A DNA stretch of 64,000 nucleotides from Paraspadella gotoi (taxonomy: Eukaryota; Chaetognatha), in the NCBI GenBank assembly GCA_051294375.1, contig CM119264.1:6485238-6549237 (forward strand), given 5' to 3'. The position numbers and the translations under genes were made by a program. Shown here piece after piece: positions 49,627 through 59,614 of this stretch. The notes below the pieces were generated by a model. The model searched no databases and was not told where the DNA came from. It was given only the letters and a program-made list of their open reading frames with translations. Each line of letters opens with the position of its first letter. The first letter of the stretch is position 1.

Positions 49627-50854
49627 CTGCCGAAAGAGGGGGGGGAGAAGAATCGGAAGAGTAGGGCTATCTTCGTCGTCGTTGTCGTCGTCGTCGGCGT
49701 CGATATCGTCTGGCGTCTCCCCAGTTACGTCACTCTTCGTCAAGGACGTTGAGGTTGACGCCTTCTGTTTGACTTCTTGTCATTTTTCTTGGCAAGCTTC
49801 TCACCTTTTCACCAGCACGAAGCGAGCAATTCTATTTTGACTTTGAAGCCTCTCAGTCAGTTGTGGATTGATTAACAACGAAAAGTTTAAAAGATGTGCT
49901 CGAAATTGATAGAAAATTTATAATGTCTAAGAGCATAATCGATTATACCCGTTTTTAAAAAAAAAAACATCGAGAAATAAATAGGCTAAAAATTAACTCC
50001 ATAAAGTCGCCTCACGCGACCGAAAGTCTCGACCTTCGCTGGGATTTGACGAGTTATCGTTTATCCACTTTAGCGCCCCCTCTCTAACGCCTCTCCACCT
50101 TTGCGCTTTAATCTACTTTAGCGCCTCGTATCCTCAAAAGCGCCTTATTCGCTTCAACGTCTTTCCTCTAGCGCCTTTCCAACCTAAACAGTTATCTTTC
50201 TACTTTTCTACTTTTGCTCTTCGGCCACTTTCTATCTTCGCGGCTAACTGCTTAAAGTTTCGATAGTATCTTTAATTTTAACAACTCTGCATTACTACCA
50301 TCTTTAGCATATTAGCGCCCATCCATAAAGCGTTAATTATCACCTTCTCAATTCAACTTAGTCCCAATTAATATACATAATACTCCCTTTTGCGTCTTTC
50401 CGTCTTTAGCGACTCTTTTAAGTGAGTGTCTCAATATCTTAGCGCTCCTCTCTTTCTTGTTGTCATATTATTATCTCCCGCCTTTTCTCGCTTCTCTCTA
50501 AAATCCCTTGATCCACCTCAAGCCGAGAGAAAAAAAAAGAGTTTATTGATTATAACATTTACAGAAAAAATAATATGCTCGTTAAGATAAGGTGGAGAAG
50601 TTTTGCTGACTTTTTCCGACAGAAAATGGGAAAGGAGATTAGCGAAAAGGCTAACCAAAACGATAAAAACTTGACACAAAAAAAAAAGGGGAGAATGGTT
50701 CGTATATATTAAGAAACAGAGGTTTTTTAATGTTTACAAAAAAGAAATTTTTAATTTTCAAAAAAGGACATGTTTCGGTTTTAGTTCAAGCCTTCTTCAG
50801 CGCGAAAAACAGAGTTGTGAAAATGTAAAAATTTTGTGAGTGAGTGAGTGAAGT

Positions 50855-50945
<91 letters not shown>

Positions 50946-51226
50946 GAAAGAGAGAGAGAGAGAGAGGAGAAGAGGAGAAAGAGAGAGAGAGGAGAGAGAT
51001 GAGAGAGAGAGAGAGAGATGAAGAGAGAAAATTCTTTCAATTCCAACAACAGAGATTAAGAATCTTTTTTTAGAGGGTGAGGACAGCAGAAGATGACAGA
51101 GGACCGGTGAGATCGAGAATAAGGAAAAAGAAAAGAAAATAAGGTTCCCTTTTTGTAAAGATGAGGGAGGAAGTGGCAGGGAGTGGCAGGACGTGGCAGG
51201 ACGTGGCGGCGAGGAAAGGAAAAAAC
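49627..51226. other. Intron of the cysteine-rich gene
   Basis: A/T-rich, with many 'tagcgc' / 'agcgcc' motifs at 50070-50460, a decayed hammerhead at 50762-50805 and a GA tract at 50850-51025. Confidence 0.6.
50762..50805 (-). ncRNA. Decayed hammerhead ribozyme motif 3
   Basis: Minus strand: CTGAAGA (one change from CTGATGA), stem-II region GGCTT-gaacta-AAACC with one mismatch, then GAAACATGTC. Same 3' half as motif 1. The core substitution should abolish cleavage. Confidence 0.6.
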
Positions 51227-51301
51227 TCATCTCCAGTTTTTTTCTTTCTCGGCTGCCGTCAAGAATTCTCACGCCGCGGGCCAATTTCGTCATTGTTACG
51301 T
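51227..51301 (-). CDS. Cysteine-rich multi-module gene, optional small exon
   Basis: Strong acceptor (gcctatgtcgcag), donor ATGA then gttttt. Reads VTMTKLARGVRILDGSRERK then KLEM. The two-base start and one-base end fit between the exons at 52798-52897 and 49526-49626, but those two also fit each other directly, so this may be a cassette exon or chance. Confidence 0.4.
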
Positions 51302-51599
51302 CTGCGACATAGGCAAGCAGGAGGTGCAACGTGACACCGTTCATCTATAATAATCGTTTTAAATATATTGCGTGAATTTCTGTATAGCATTATTCTTTTC
51401 TATAGTAAAATTTTATGAAATAGTCCCAAATTTATCTTTGTCCTATATTCGTTGTCAAAGGATTGTGAATGGATAAATTAAATGATCTTAGTGCACATTT
51501 GCCGAAGGCATTTTCCTTTCCTCCCTATGTCCTTTCTGTAAGCGCTGTAATCCAAATTTAGTATCCTTATAATCTGCATATTAATGCTTTATCTTTTAT

Positions 51600-52040
51600 C
51601 TTTTCTATGAATTTTTAAATTCTTTCCTTTTAGTCTTTCCATATAAGAAGGAAGGATATACCTTATTATTTCCAAGGAATTTCCATTTTCCTTTTCTTTC
51701 CTTTCCTTTTCTTTCTTTTCTCTTTTCTTTTCTTTTCCTTTCTTCTTTCCTTTCCTTTCCTTTCTTTCTTCCTTCTTTCCTTTGCCCGAACAGCTCCTTT
51801 CCCTTTTACCTTTGGTAAGTGACATTAAAAATAAAAGAATCCTTTTTTTTTCCTGTTCTTTCTTTTTTTTCCTTTTTTCTTTCCTTTTTCTTTTTTGGCG
51901 TTCCTCACTCCTTTCCTTTCTTCGGCGGAAATTTTTGGCCTCCTTCTTTTTTTTCGTACGTTTATATAACAAAACAAACTCATTTTTCTCTCTTTTCCTA
52001 ACCTTTTCTTTTCTTTCTATACTAATATTCTTTTTCTTTC
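51600..52040. repeat. Pyrimidine-only tract
   Basis: C/T-rich plus strand composed of CTTTC/TTCCT units (strongest at 51680-51785 and 51840-51950). No gene. Confidence 0.75.
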
Positions 52041-52797
52041 CTCCATTCTTTTCTCGTGTCATATTTCCATGCTCTCACCCAACCCGCTACCGTCTTTTCA
52101 AATCGCTCGCTTATCTCTCAAAACTGACGTCCCTCTTCTTCTCGATCGCAGCTGTTACTTTTTTTGACAGCGAATCGGAACTCAGAGGAAACCCAATTTC
52201 TGGTCCATCTTTAACCTATTTTTCTCTTTCGTTTACACTTAACTTAATCTTTTTGTTTAGACTCTAATATAAAAGTTAGTAATTAAGTTTTCTCAATGCT
52301 ATTAGCAGGGGAGAGGAATCAATAAATGAAAAACATCACACGACAATGCTAGAAGCAGAAAAACGAGAAAAAAAATAATATAGTTATTTAGAATAGTTAA
52401 TTATCACGGAACTGAAACTGACGGATGATAAATGAGTGAGGCGCCAACAACGACTTTTTCAATTATTTTTTTGTTTTTATTTTGTTTGTTTTGTTTTATA
52501 ACTTTATCCCTTTTCTTACTAATTATTTATATACTTCATCTACTCAGAGAAACCGGCTTTAACATTTTGGATGTACATTAGCCTTTTGGGCGCCATTTGC
52601 AAAGTGTTCGATCGATGTAGAGGCAAATTTACGTCCAAGAAAACGATATGATAAATATTACCGCTTCGAGCTATTTTGATCATTTGATCGTTTGATGTAG
52701 GTCTCGTTTTAAGTCACACTCGTCGAAAATAACAACAAAATAAAACACCAACAAAAAACGACGACGACGAAGACGACGGCGACGAGAGTGGGCGTGC

Positions 52798-52897
52798 CTT
52801 GACGCGGAAATTCAAAGATTCCTGCGGCGAGATTCTTGGCCGTCTCACGATCGTCTTCGCAGGGACAACAGAGACATTCGTCCCCGCAGAGACAATC
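52798..52897 (-). CDS. Cysteine-rich multi-module gene, CLCGDEC module
   Basis: Acceptor ccacccag. Reads DCLCGDECLCCPCEDDRETA and KNLAAGIFEFP. Eight bases of uncertainty at the 3' end: a weak GT donor after TTTCCGC (exon end 52804) and a GC-type donor after CGTCAAG (52798) both leave one base and so fit the next exon. If neither is used the frame runs on into a hydrophobic Val/Phe/Leu stretch and TAA (52731), giving an alternative C-terminus with a membrane segment coded largely by (GTC)n. Confidence 0.7.
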
Positions 52898-53049
52898 CTG
52901 GGTGGGGGGGAGGGAAATTGGTGGGCGTGGAGAAAAAAGGGGGGAGAGAATTAACTCGACGACAAAACTAAAGGTTATGACGATTCGATGATAGGTCGTG
53001 TGATAAAGTAAATCCCGGGTGAAGACGCGACTCGATCCCAAAGTGAAAC

Positions 53050-53123
53050 CTCGTTCTTCCAACTTCCATCTGGTCCCAACGTCAATTTGCATTTCTGACA
53101 CTTGACGCAGACGTCGGTGTCGC
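53050..53123 (-). CDS. Cysteine-rich multi-module gene, GDxDxC module 1
   Basis: Acceptor gccctcag, donor AACGAG then gtttca. Two bases then 24 codons: DTDVCVKCQKCKLTLGPDGS then WKNE. Together with the next exon (DCLCGDECLCC) it forms the same C-x2-C-x2-C / Gly-x-Trp / C-x-C arrangement as the 49526-49626 plus 47792-47883 pair. Confidence 0.82.
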
Positions 53124-53674
53124 CTGAGGGCGCGAGGGTGGTGAGGTGGGGGGGGGGTTGGAATGGTGGGACGGGTAGATGGGCGGTAAGGATGCTCAAA
53201 AGTTAGGGGGTGACAATATTGAGGAAAGGATGAGCGAAATGCGATAAAAATAAGAACTTGAAAATAATTCTCGTTTTGATTTTGTAAACAATGACGGGAT
53301 GACAACCGTTAAGGGTTCCAAGAGATTTCAATTGCAAAAATTCACTCGAGCGCAGAAATAATTCTTGATACAGTCACGAACAACAGGGGTTCACAACGCT
53401 CATATCACGTTATTAAATAGTACCTCCCCTCTATAATTCTGTTACTTATGGCAGGATTTGTCTTTTCAGTTTAAATACTTTTTGACTTTTTTTTTCTGTT
53501 TAAAGGAAACTAGTTTTTATTTTAATTGCACGTTTGATAAATGAAAAATTAATATAATCAAACATTTTCATTATATTTCGTATAGTAAGCAAAGATGAAA
53601 AACTATTTTAAACTGAATTCGCGTTTCGCTTCCGAAAGACAAATTAGCAAAAAAAAGAAAATCGCAACATCGAC

Positions 53675-53775
53675 CTGTTTTGTAAACTTTGGGTTTGAGA
53701 TGATCACAATCCCAAAATTCTCTTTGGTCGTGGATGTGAAAGTTGTTGGCCCAAGCGGAGCGGCCCGTCACTTCG
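53675..53775 (-). CDS. Cysteine-rich multi-module gene, aromatic exon
   Basis: Acceptor aaatctcgtccgcag, donor AAACAG then gtcgat. Thirty-three codons: EVTGRSAWANNFHIHDQREF and WDCDHLKPKVYKT, rich in His, Trp and Phe. One base on each side joins the neighbours, creating VYKTGDTDVC across the next junction. Confidence 0.72.
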
Positions 53776-54045
53776 CTGCGGACGAGATTTCCAACATGTT
53801 AATTTACATAAATAATGTTTAAAACATTTAAAGAATTCATAAAGACTCGCTTAGAATTTCAACTTGACTTTAAAAAAAAATGGCGGCCATGTTGAAAAAA
53901 AAGAAAACGCGTCGATCCCGCGTTTCGTCCTTAAAAATTGCGATCGACAATAACGCACCCAAGCGTCTCTGTTTTGTATTGTTTCGTCTTTTGTTTGCAT
54001 CTGTTTCTCTCCCTCCCTCTCTCCCTCTCTCTCTCTCTCTCTAAC

Positions 54046-54145
54046 CGGTAAACCTCGCAGACTTGGCAGGGATTGTCCGCTCGAGGGTCCAAACAACTCG
54101 GACAGAATTGAGTCACTTGGTCGCAGCCGCACGGCCGAGTGCCGG
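54046..54145 (-). CDS. Cysteine-rich multi-module gene, first Cys exon
   Basis: Acceptor ccattaattag, donor TTTACCG then gttaga. Two bases then GTRPCGCDQVTQFCPSCLDP and RADNPCQVCEVY, two bases. Six cysteines in C-x-C, C-x2-C and C-x2-C pairs, a spacing suited to zinc or to knotted disulphides. An earlier donor (GCGAG then gttta) does not fit the phase. Confidence 0.72.
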
Positions 54146-54362
54146 CTAATTAATGGGGAGGGAGTTGGCGAGAGGGAGTGATGTGGGGGTCTAGATGAGA
54201 GGGTGATTTGATGGTGGTGAGGTGATTATTCAGTTAAACTTAGAACGGGATTAGTGAGAAGGAAAGAAAAGAGAAAAATGGGAGGATGAGAAAAAAAAAA
54301 GAAATCGGACTTGACGAAACAAAGGAATTCGGTGAGACATTGATCGGTTGAGGGGATTTTTG

Positions 54363-54429
<67 letters not shown>

Positions 54430-54891
54430 AGAGAGAGGACTCCAACTAGACCAAGGTGGATTTGCCACGTGCCACGCTACGTGCCAGCTTCTTGCCATCC
54501 GCCACCTGTTCCTATCGCCTTCTCTCATTCCATCCACCCACTTAATTTTCCCGCGCCAAGAAAATAAAAAAAAAAAGAATTAATCGAGTCGATAAACTCT
54601 GTTATATGAAGATGGCTCGACCTCAACTAGAAATAAAAATATTCCCGAATGAACTAGGATCTCCCTTTCGCTCTTTAGGAATAAAAGGGATAGAGGAAAA
54701 AAAAGGTTAAAAAAAAAATAGGTAGGGAATATTTCCCTTCTATTACTTTCCCCCCCAACATATTCTTTCTCTCTCTGCTCCGTCCGACTCCCTTCATCCG
54801 TTTTCCCCTCCGCATCCCTCCTCCCGTTTTCATCCACCCAAGAGCAAAAAAAAAAATGAACGTTCCTCTCAGGGAATGAAATGGGAGAAAA

Positions 54892-54925
<34 letters not shown>

Positions 54926-54936
54926 ACATGACCGAG

Positions 54937-54980
<44 letters not shown>

Positions 54981-54996
54981 TGAATGAATGGAATAC

Positions 54997-55135
54997 CGAT
55001 ATTGGGAAAGTCCATATCCGTGTTGACCTTCTTATCGAACTTTGTTCTTTGAAGCCGCTTGCGCATCTTTGCCAGTTCCGTTTCCGAAACGGGTTTTCCG
55101 ATCAGATGGTCGCGGCCCATCAACGCCGGCGGGAC
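54997..55135 (-). CDS. Cysteine-rich multi-module gene, basic helix exon
   Basis: Acceptor accccccgacag, donor AATATCG then gtattc. Forty-six codons: VPPALMGRDHLIGKPVSETE, LAKMRKRLQRTKFDKKVNTD, MDFPNI. No cysteine. The final G pairs with the two leading bases of the next exon to give Ala. Confidence 0.78.
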
Positions 55136-55275
55136 CTGTCGGGGGGTTGGGTCGGTCGGTCGCGTTTGGTCGGTCGGTCGCGTTGGCCCCTCCTTCGTTT
55201 TCTTCCTTCGCAAAGTTCACTTGCTAATTTTTTTTTTTTGTACTCTGTTTTCGATCGAATTTTATTTTGTTTTTG

Positions 55276-55462
55276 TTCGTTTGTTCCTTCTTATCATCGT
55301 TTGTTCGTTCGTTGGTTCGTTCGTTCGTTCGTTCTTAGTTCGTTCGTTGGTTCGTTCGTTCTTCGTTCGTTTGTTTCGTTCGTTCGTTCGTTCGTTCGTT
55401 TTGTTCGTTCGTTCGTTCGTTCGTTCGTTCGTTCGTTCGTTCGTTCGTTCGTTTCGTTCGTT
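55276..55462. repeat. (TTCG)n microsatellite
   Basis: TTCG tetranucleotide array, with interruptions, in an intron. Confidence 0.95.
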
Positions 55463-55638
55463 CATTTATCAATATATTCATTTTACGATTTTTTTCATTT
55501 TCGTTCATTTTATATTCTTTTTCCGTTCTTTTGTTCTTTCGTTCTTTATTCCACTCAAGCTACACCTCTCTTATTTCTCGTCCACTGATTAGCGTGACAT
55601 TTCATTCCATCAGAGAAAAAAAATTATTAACTTCGTAC

Positions 55639-55700
55639 TTTATCGGCGGTTGCGGCTGCGGTTGCGGCTGCGGTTGCGGGTGCTGCTGCGGCGGCGCCGG
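55639..55700 (-). CDS. Cysteine-rich multi-module gene, Ala-rich exon
   Basis: Sixty-two bases between cattgccggaag and a donor CGATAAA then gtacga. In the phase that fits both neighbours it is Ala-rich (GAAAAAPATAAATAAATADK); the other open frame is Pro/Gln-rich. Coded by an imperfect GCCGCAACC repeat. The acceptor is weak. Confidence 0.5.
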
Positions 55701-55740
55701 CTTCCGGCAATGAAAAAACCATTTTGCGGTAAAGGCTCTT

Positions 55741-56459
55741 GAGCTTTCGCTTTATTTTATTCTCTAATCGCTATGCAGAAGTATTAAAAATTGCTTGTGC
55801 CTAGTGACGCTTGTGCTATCTGATAAGTTCATTTTATTCTTAAACATTTATCATTCATTCATCATCCGAATCCATCTTAATCCAAACCATCATTCTCTTA
55901 AGCGACACCACCTTAGAGGAAGAAACGCTAATTTCTTCGTGAGCATCATCATCATCATCCTCCTCGACATTGGCGCCAAGCCACCTTCCCAGCGTCATTC
56001 GCCCCACGCCACCTTCCCAGTGCCATTATCCCACCGCCCGTTAACCCCCGGGATACTCTCTGTCGGTGCCATTACCTCGATTCCATTCCCCCTCGTCCCA
56101 AAATTCGGTCGCTAATCTTTAATCCGCGGGGAGGCGATTGCTTGAGAATCAACCGAGGTCCGCCCCAACCCCAGGCTTCCAAATTGATGCCCAGAATCGC
56201 CTCATTCTTGACGCCACCCCCTAACCCATATCATTATCATTAGATGCCCCCACGAGTCCGACATATCTGAACTCCGACCTCACGTCCAGAAACCCACTGA
56301 CTTCTCGCCCCGCTCTCCTTGGGATGACCTACTTCCTTTTCTCTCCTCATATTTTGATCTCCTGACCACGAATTTACCCGAGATAATTCGATCGCCCCAC
56401 CCCCATCTGCCCTTCCTCGCTAGACCTCCCGACCTCACGCAGAGTTTATACCCTCGGAC
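55741..56459. other. Intron of the cysteine-rich gene
   Basis: Unremarkable sequence with C-rich, G-poor parts on the plus strand. A 106-codon plus frame at 55795-56115 has no domain. Confidence 0.5.
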
Positions 56460-56562
56460 CATTTTCCCCAGAATCGCTTTCCTTAATCGAAGGGGCGTGT
56501 TCGGAGCCGGACGCCATCTCGGCCGCCTCGACCAAAGCGGGAACAGCGCCGCCAACGGTTAT
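56460..56562 (-). CDS. Cysteine-rich multi-module gene, acidic exon
   Basis: Acceptor ctttttgcccgag, donor GAAAATG then gtccga. Thirty-four codons: ITVGGAVPALVEAAEMASGS and EHAPSIKESDSGEN, one base over. Phase 0 at the start fits the exon at 57314-57517. Confidence 0.62.
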
Positions 56563-57313
56563 CTCGGGCAAAAAGGGCAACGGAAAAAGCTGGCGCCGAA
56601 ATTTTGACGGCGGAAGCGGTTACCGGAAATGGAAAAGGAAAATATGTCCGACGTTTGTTTGAGAGGATAAATTATTTATTTGAGATTCTTATCCTAAGCC
56701 TCTTGCTTTTATTTTCGTTTTGTGGATTTCGGAAAACAAATTCTTATCCTTCCTAATTTATGTTTCCGTGAAGATTTGGCGAGAGAGTTGGTAACTTGTT
56801 TCCCTGGCTTTCTAATGTAAGTCTTTTTTAAATAATCCTATTTCCCTCAATAGTTAATTTTATAACCTCGTATAGTGGCTATTGTAGAAGAGAAAAAAAA
56901 ACTATATTTTGATGTCACATTTGGCCAACTCTCTCCAACATCCAATCTCCAATCAACCTTCAACCACCTTCTGAGACTTCTTCCAATTCGAAGGGGGTTC
57001 CCGCTTTAGCATCGGAATCTCCGGGTCGCGATAGGGAGTCGATTCGCCCACGCGTCGCCGGCCAATCAGCATCGAGGAAACCCTGTTAATAATTGGCTTC
57101 AATAACAGACCAATCAGCAATCGAAATAGCTGGAGGATCGTAGGATTTTCTCGTCGTTTTCGTCCAGTTTTACAATTCGCGTTATGGGCAAAGTTCAGCT
57201 AAAGTTTTAGATTATAAACTTATAGTAAGCCTTGGGTTACTTGTATAATTAGTATTTCTCATTTTTAATTATAACTCCCACATTAACCCGTCTCAGAAAA
57301 TCTCTCTCCCCAC

Positions 57314-57517
57314 TTTTTTCTCGACTCCCCTCCTGATCCTGAACGGTGGCCGCTCCACGACCCTGACGGGTTTGGGCTTCTCGGGCCACGCCTCCTCGGC
57401 AGGGGGCCTGACGATCGGGCAGTCGCAGCGAATCTCGCGTCCGTCGGGCGTCAAAACGACGTCGCGCGTCGTCGTCGTCGTCGTCAGGAGTAGAGCGACG
57501 CGGCATCCGTCGGTCAG
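57314..57517 (-). CDS. Cysteine-rich multi-module gene, early exon
   Basis: Strong acceptor (cacctccaccccgcag). Sixty-eight codons with donor AAAAAA then gtgggg (an alternative at 57326). Reads LTDGCRVALLL, a Thr run coded by ACG repeats, DVVLTPDGREIRCDCPIVRP and PAEEAWPEKPKPVRVVERPP. Three cysteines. Phase 0 at both ends. An upstream exon must exist. Confidence 0.68.
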
Positions 57518-57727
57518 CTGCGGGGTGGAGGTGGTGGAGGTGGCGGTGGAGGGTGTTTGATTTAGGCCGCGGTATTCCATGGCGAGGTAATCTTTTTTAG
57601 TGGTGCTCTGCACGGATTAATGATATCTCTCTGGTACGAGGATTATAGATTTACGTAAGTGTCGGGATTGTGATCTACTGATCGTCTTTCTGAGGGTGTT
57701 TGCGGGTGAGATGGAAAGACAGAAGCT

Positions 57728-57845
57728 TAATACAATGAAATTCGTACAACCGATATTAAATATTAAATAATTGGTCAGGCGATGGTGAGTTTAGGCCTCC
57801 ATCTCTTTTACAAGATAATAACATAGCAGGACTGTGCAATTGTGC
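57728..57845 (+). repeat. Dispersed repeat, copy 3
   Basis: 'gaaattcgtacaaccgatat' followed by 'ggcgatggtgagtttaggcc' and 'ttacaagataataacatagc', matching both ends of the copy at 37070-37215 but lacking its middle. Confidence 0.72.
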
Positions 57846-58124
57846 ATTGTGCAAGCTTAGTATAAACGAGCGATATAGAGTTTGGCAGAGAGAAGGAAAG
57901 AGAAAAAGGAGGAAGAGAAATGAAGGAGAGAAGTTAATGCATATATCTAGAGCCGAAGGGAAGAAGAACCTCTTCGAATTTCAGTGTTCTACTTATGTAA
58001 TCTCTCTCTCTCTCTCTTTCTTTCTCTCTCTATCTCTCTCTCTTTTTTTCCTTTTCTCTTTCTCATACGTTTTTTAGTCTTGATTTGCCTCTCCCTCATT
58101 TCTTTCTCTATATCAGTTTTTTTT

Positions 58125-58125
58125 T

Positions 58126-58200
<75 letters not shown>

Positions 58201-58232
58201 CTCTTTCTTTCTTTCTTTCTTTCTTTCTTTTT
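58125..58232. repeat. (TTTC)n microsatellite
   Basis: TTTC array directly upstream of the acceptor at 58248, so it forms the polypyrimidine tract of that exon. Confidence 0.95.
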
Positions 58233-58248
58233 CCTCTATCTTCCTCAG

Positions 58249-58314
58249 TCGTCAAGCAAAAATTGAAAAGCGTCAGGAAAACCGGAAGTCGATGGCGCTC
58301 CAATCTCTTCGCGC
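58249..58314 (+). CDS. Plus-strand charged helical protein, exon a
   Basis: Acceptor tatcttcctcag, donor CTTCGCGC then gtgagg. One base then RQAKIEKRQENRKSMALQSL and Arg, two bases over. Strongly basic amphipathic helix. Another frame of the same stretch is open to a later donor (gtaaat at 58371). It joins in phase to exon 61978-62056 but not to 61431-61584. Confidence 0.52.
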
Positions 58315-58379
58315 GTGAGGATCGCGCGAGGCTGAGGAATGACGGCGTTATCGGAGGAAAGGAGGAAAGGTAAATGGAA

Positions 58380-59195
58380 AATGGAAAGCGGATAAGGTGA
58401 TGAAAGGAATAAGCGACAAAGAAGGAAAGGAGGTAAGGTAAGATGGAAAATTGGAAAGCGGAGCTTGTGAGGAAAGGAAAGGGACCAAAGGAGGAAAGAA
58501 AAGGAGAATGAAAATCAGATGGATGGGTCGAAGAAAAGGAGAGTAAAGGGGAATGGAAATTTGATGGGTAAATAGAAAAAAGGGGCGGGAAAGAAAGGAT
58601 TATGAAGGGAGAAAAGAGGGAAAAAATGGGGGAAAAGAACGAAATAAAAAAGTAAAAAAGGATAAAAACGAAAAGAAAAAAGAATTGAATCGCTGTGTAG
58701 TCAAATGAAGTTGAGAAATATACATAGGTTCGAGCTTGATTCTAACGAAATAAAAAAAAATACTAATAAAAAAGATATGTTAGGCAAAACTGTAAAGGGA
58801 TACAAAAGAATATAAAAAATACTACGTATTTTTTAAAAAAATTGGAAAATAGAAAAGAGAAAAAGCAAATTGCATGAGTGGAGAAAAAAATGAAAGACGC
58901 ACAATGGAAGAGGAGGCGGCGAAAAAAACTTTCCTTGGTAATGTCTAATGTTCATTGTGCTATTCGCGTTAGAGGCACTTACCTTTGAAAAAGCAGAGGA
59001 AAAAAACTGGTGAAAACGATATGAGAACAAGAAGATAAGCGAAGAAAACATTCAGGAAAGAAAATTACAAAAAAAAAGAAAAAAAAAAGGAAGGAAGAAA
59101 GAAAATCGAGAGGGAAAGTCTTTAAGGCGTCGGAACAAAAAAAAAAAGTTGTCGTCGTTGTTGTTGTCATCTTCCACGTCGTGTTCTTCGTCTAC
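58380..59195. other. Intronic stretch
   Basis: Purine-rich with repeated 'aaaggagg' and 'ggaaagcgga' words (58370-58630), then A/T-rich. No gene seen. Confidence 0.6.
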
Positions 59196-59285
59196 GACTT
59201 TCTCATAAAAGCGGTAGAACTTTTGTTTGTTGGTAAACAACGAAATCGAGGCTAAAGACTCGCGATTTTTTTTTCTTCTTGACAT
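59196..59285 (-). CDS. Possible first coding exon of the cysteine-rich gene
   Basis: ATG at 59285; 30 codons, MSRRKKNRESLASISLFTNK then QKFYRFYEKV, ending in phase 0 before gtagac. The phase fits the exon at 57314-57517. There is no signal peptide; if this is the true start the protein is intracellular. The frame is also open upstream of the ATG, so it may be an internal exon or unrelated. Confidence 0.38.
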
Positions 59286-59614
59286 CTCTCGGCAGACGAC
59301 CGGAATCGTGTTCGCGGTTAAAAGGTAAGTCCGAGGCCGAATCTGGGTCAGTGTTTGTGATGATAAGCCGAGAGAGAGAGAGAGAGAGAAGAGAGAGAGA
59401 GCTGATAGAGAAGAGAGAGAGAGGAGAGGAGATGAGAGAGAGAAGAGAGAGAGAAGAGAGTGAAAAAAATGCAGCGCATAGAGACAATTACTGTGCATTC
59501 CCAGTTTTTCTCTCCCATCTAATCTCAGCCACAAGAAGCGCTAATCAGTCATGAATCAGTCACATCCATTCACCCGCACCACCTTTTCACGATCAAATCA
59601 ATCACAACTCTCAC

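Noticed and set aside
55531-55713. Plus-strand Gly-Cys repeat (GCGCGCGC), like a small cysteine-rich peptide
   Set aside because: It is the reverse of an Ala/Pro-Gln repeat that fits the minus-strand exon chain; no start or splice context on plus.
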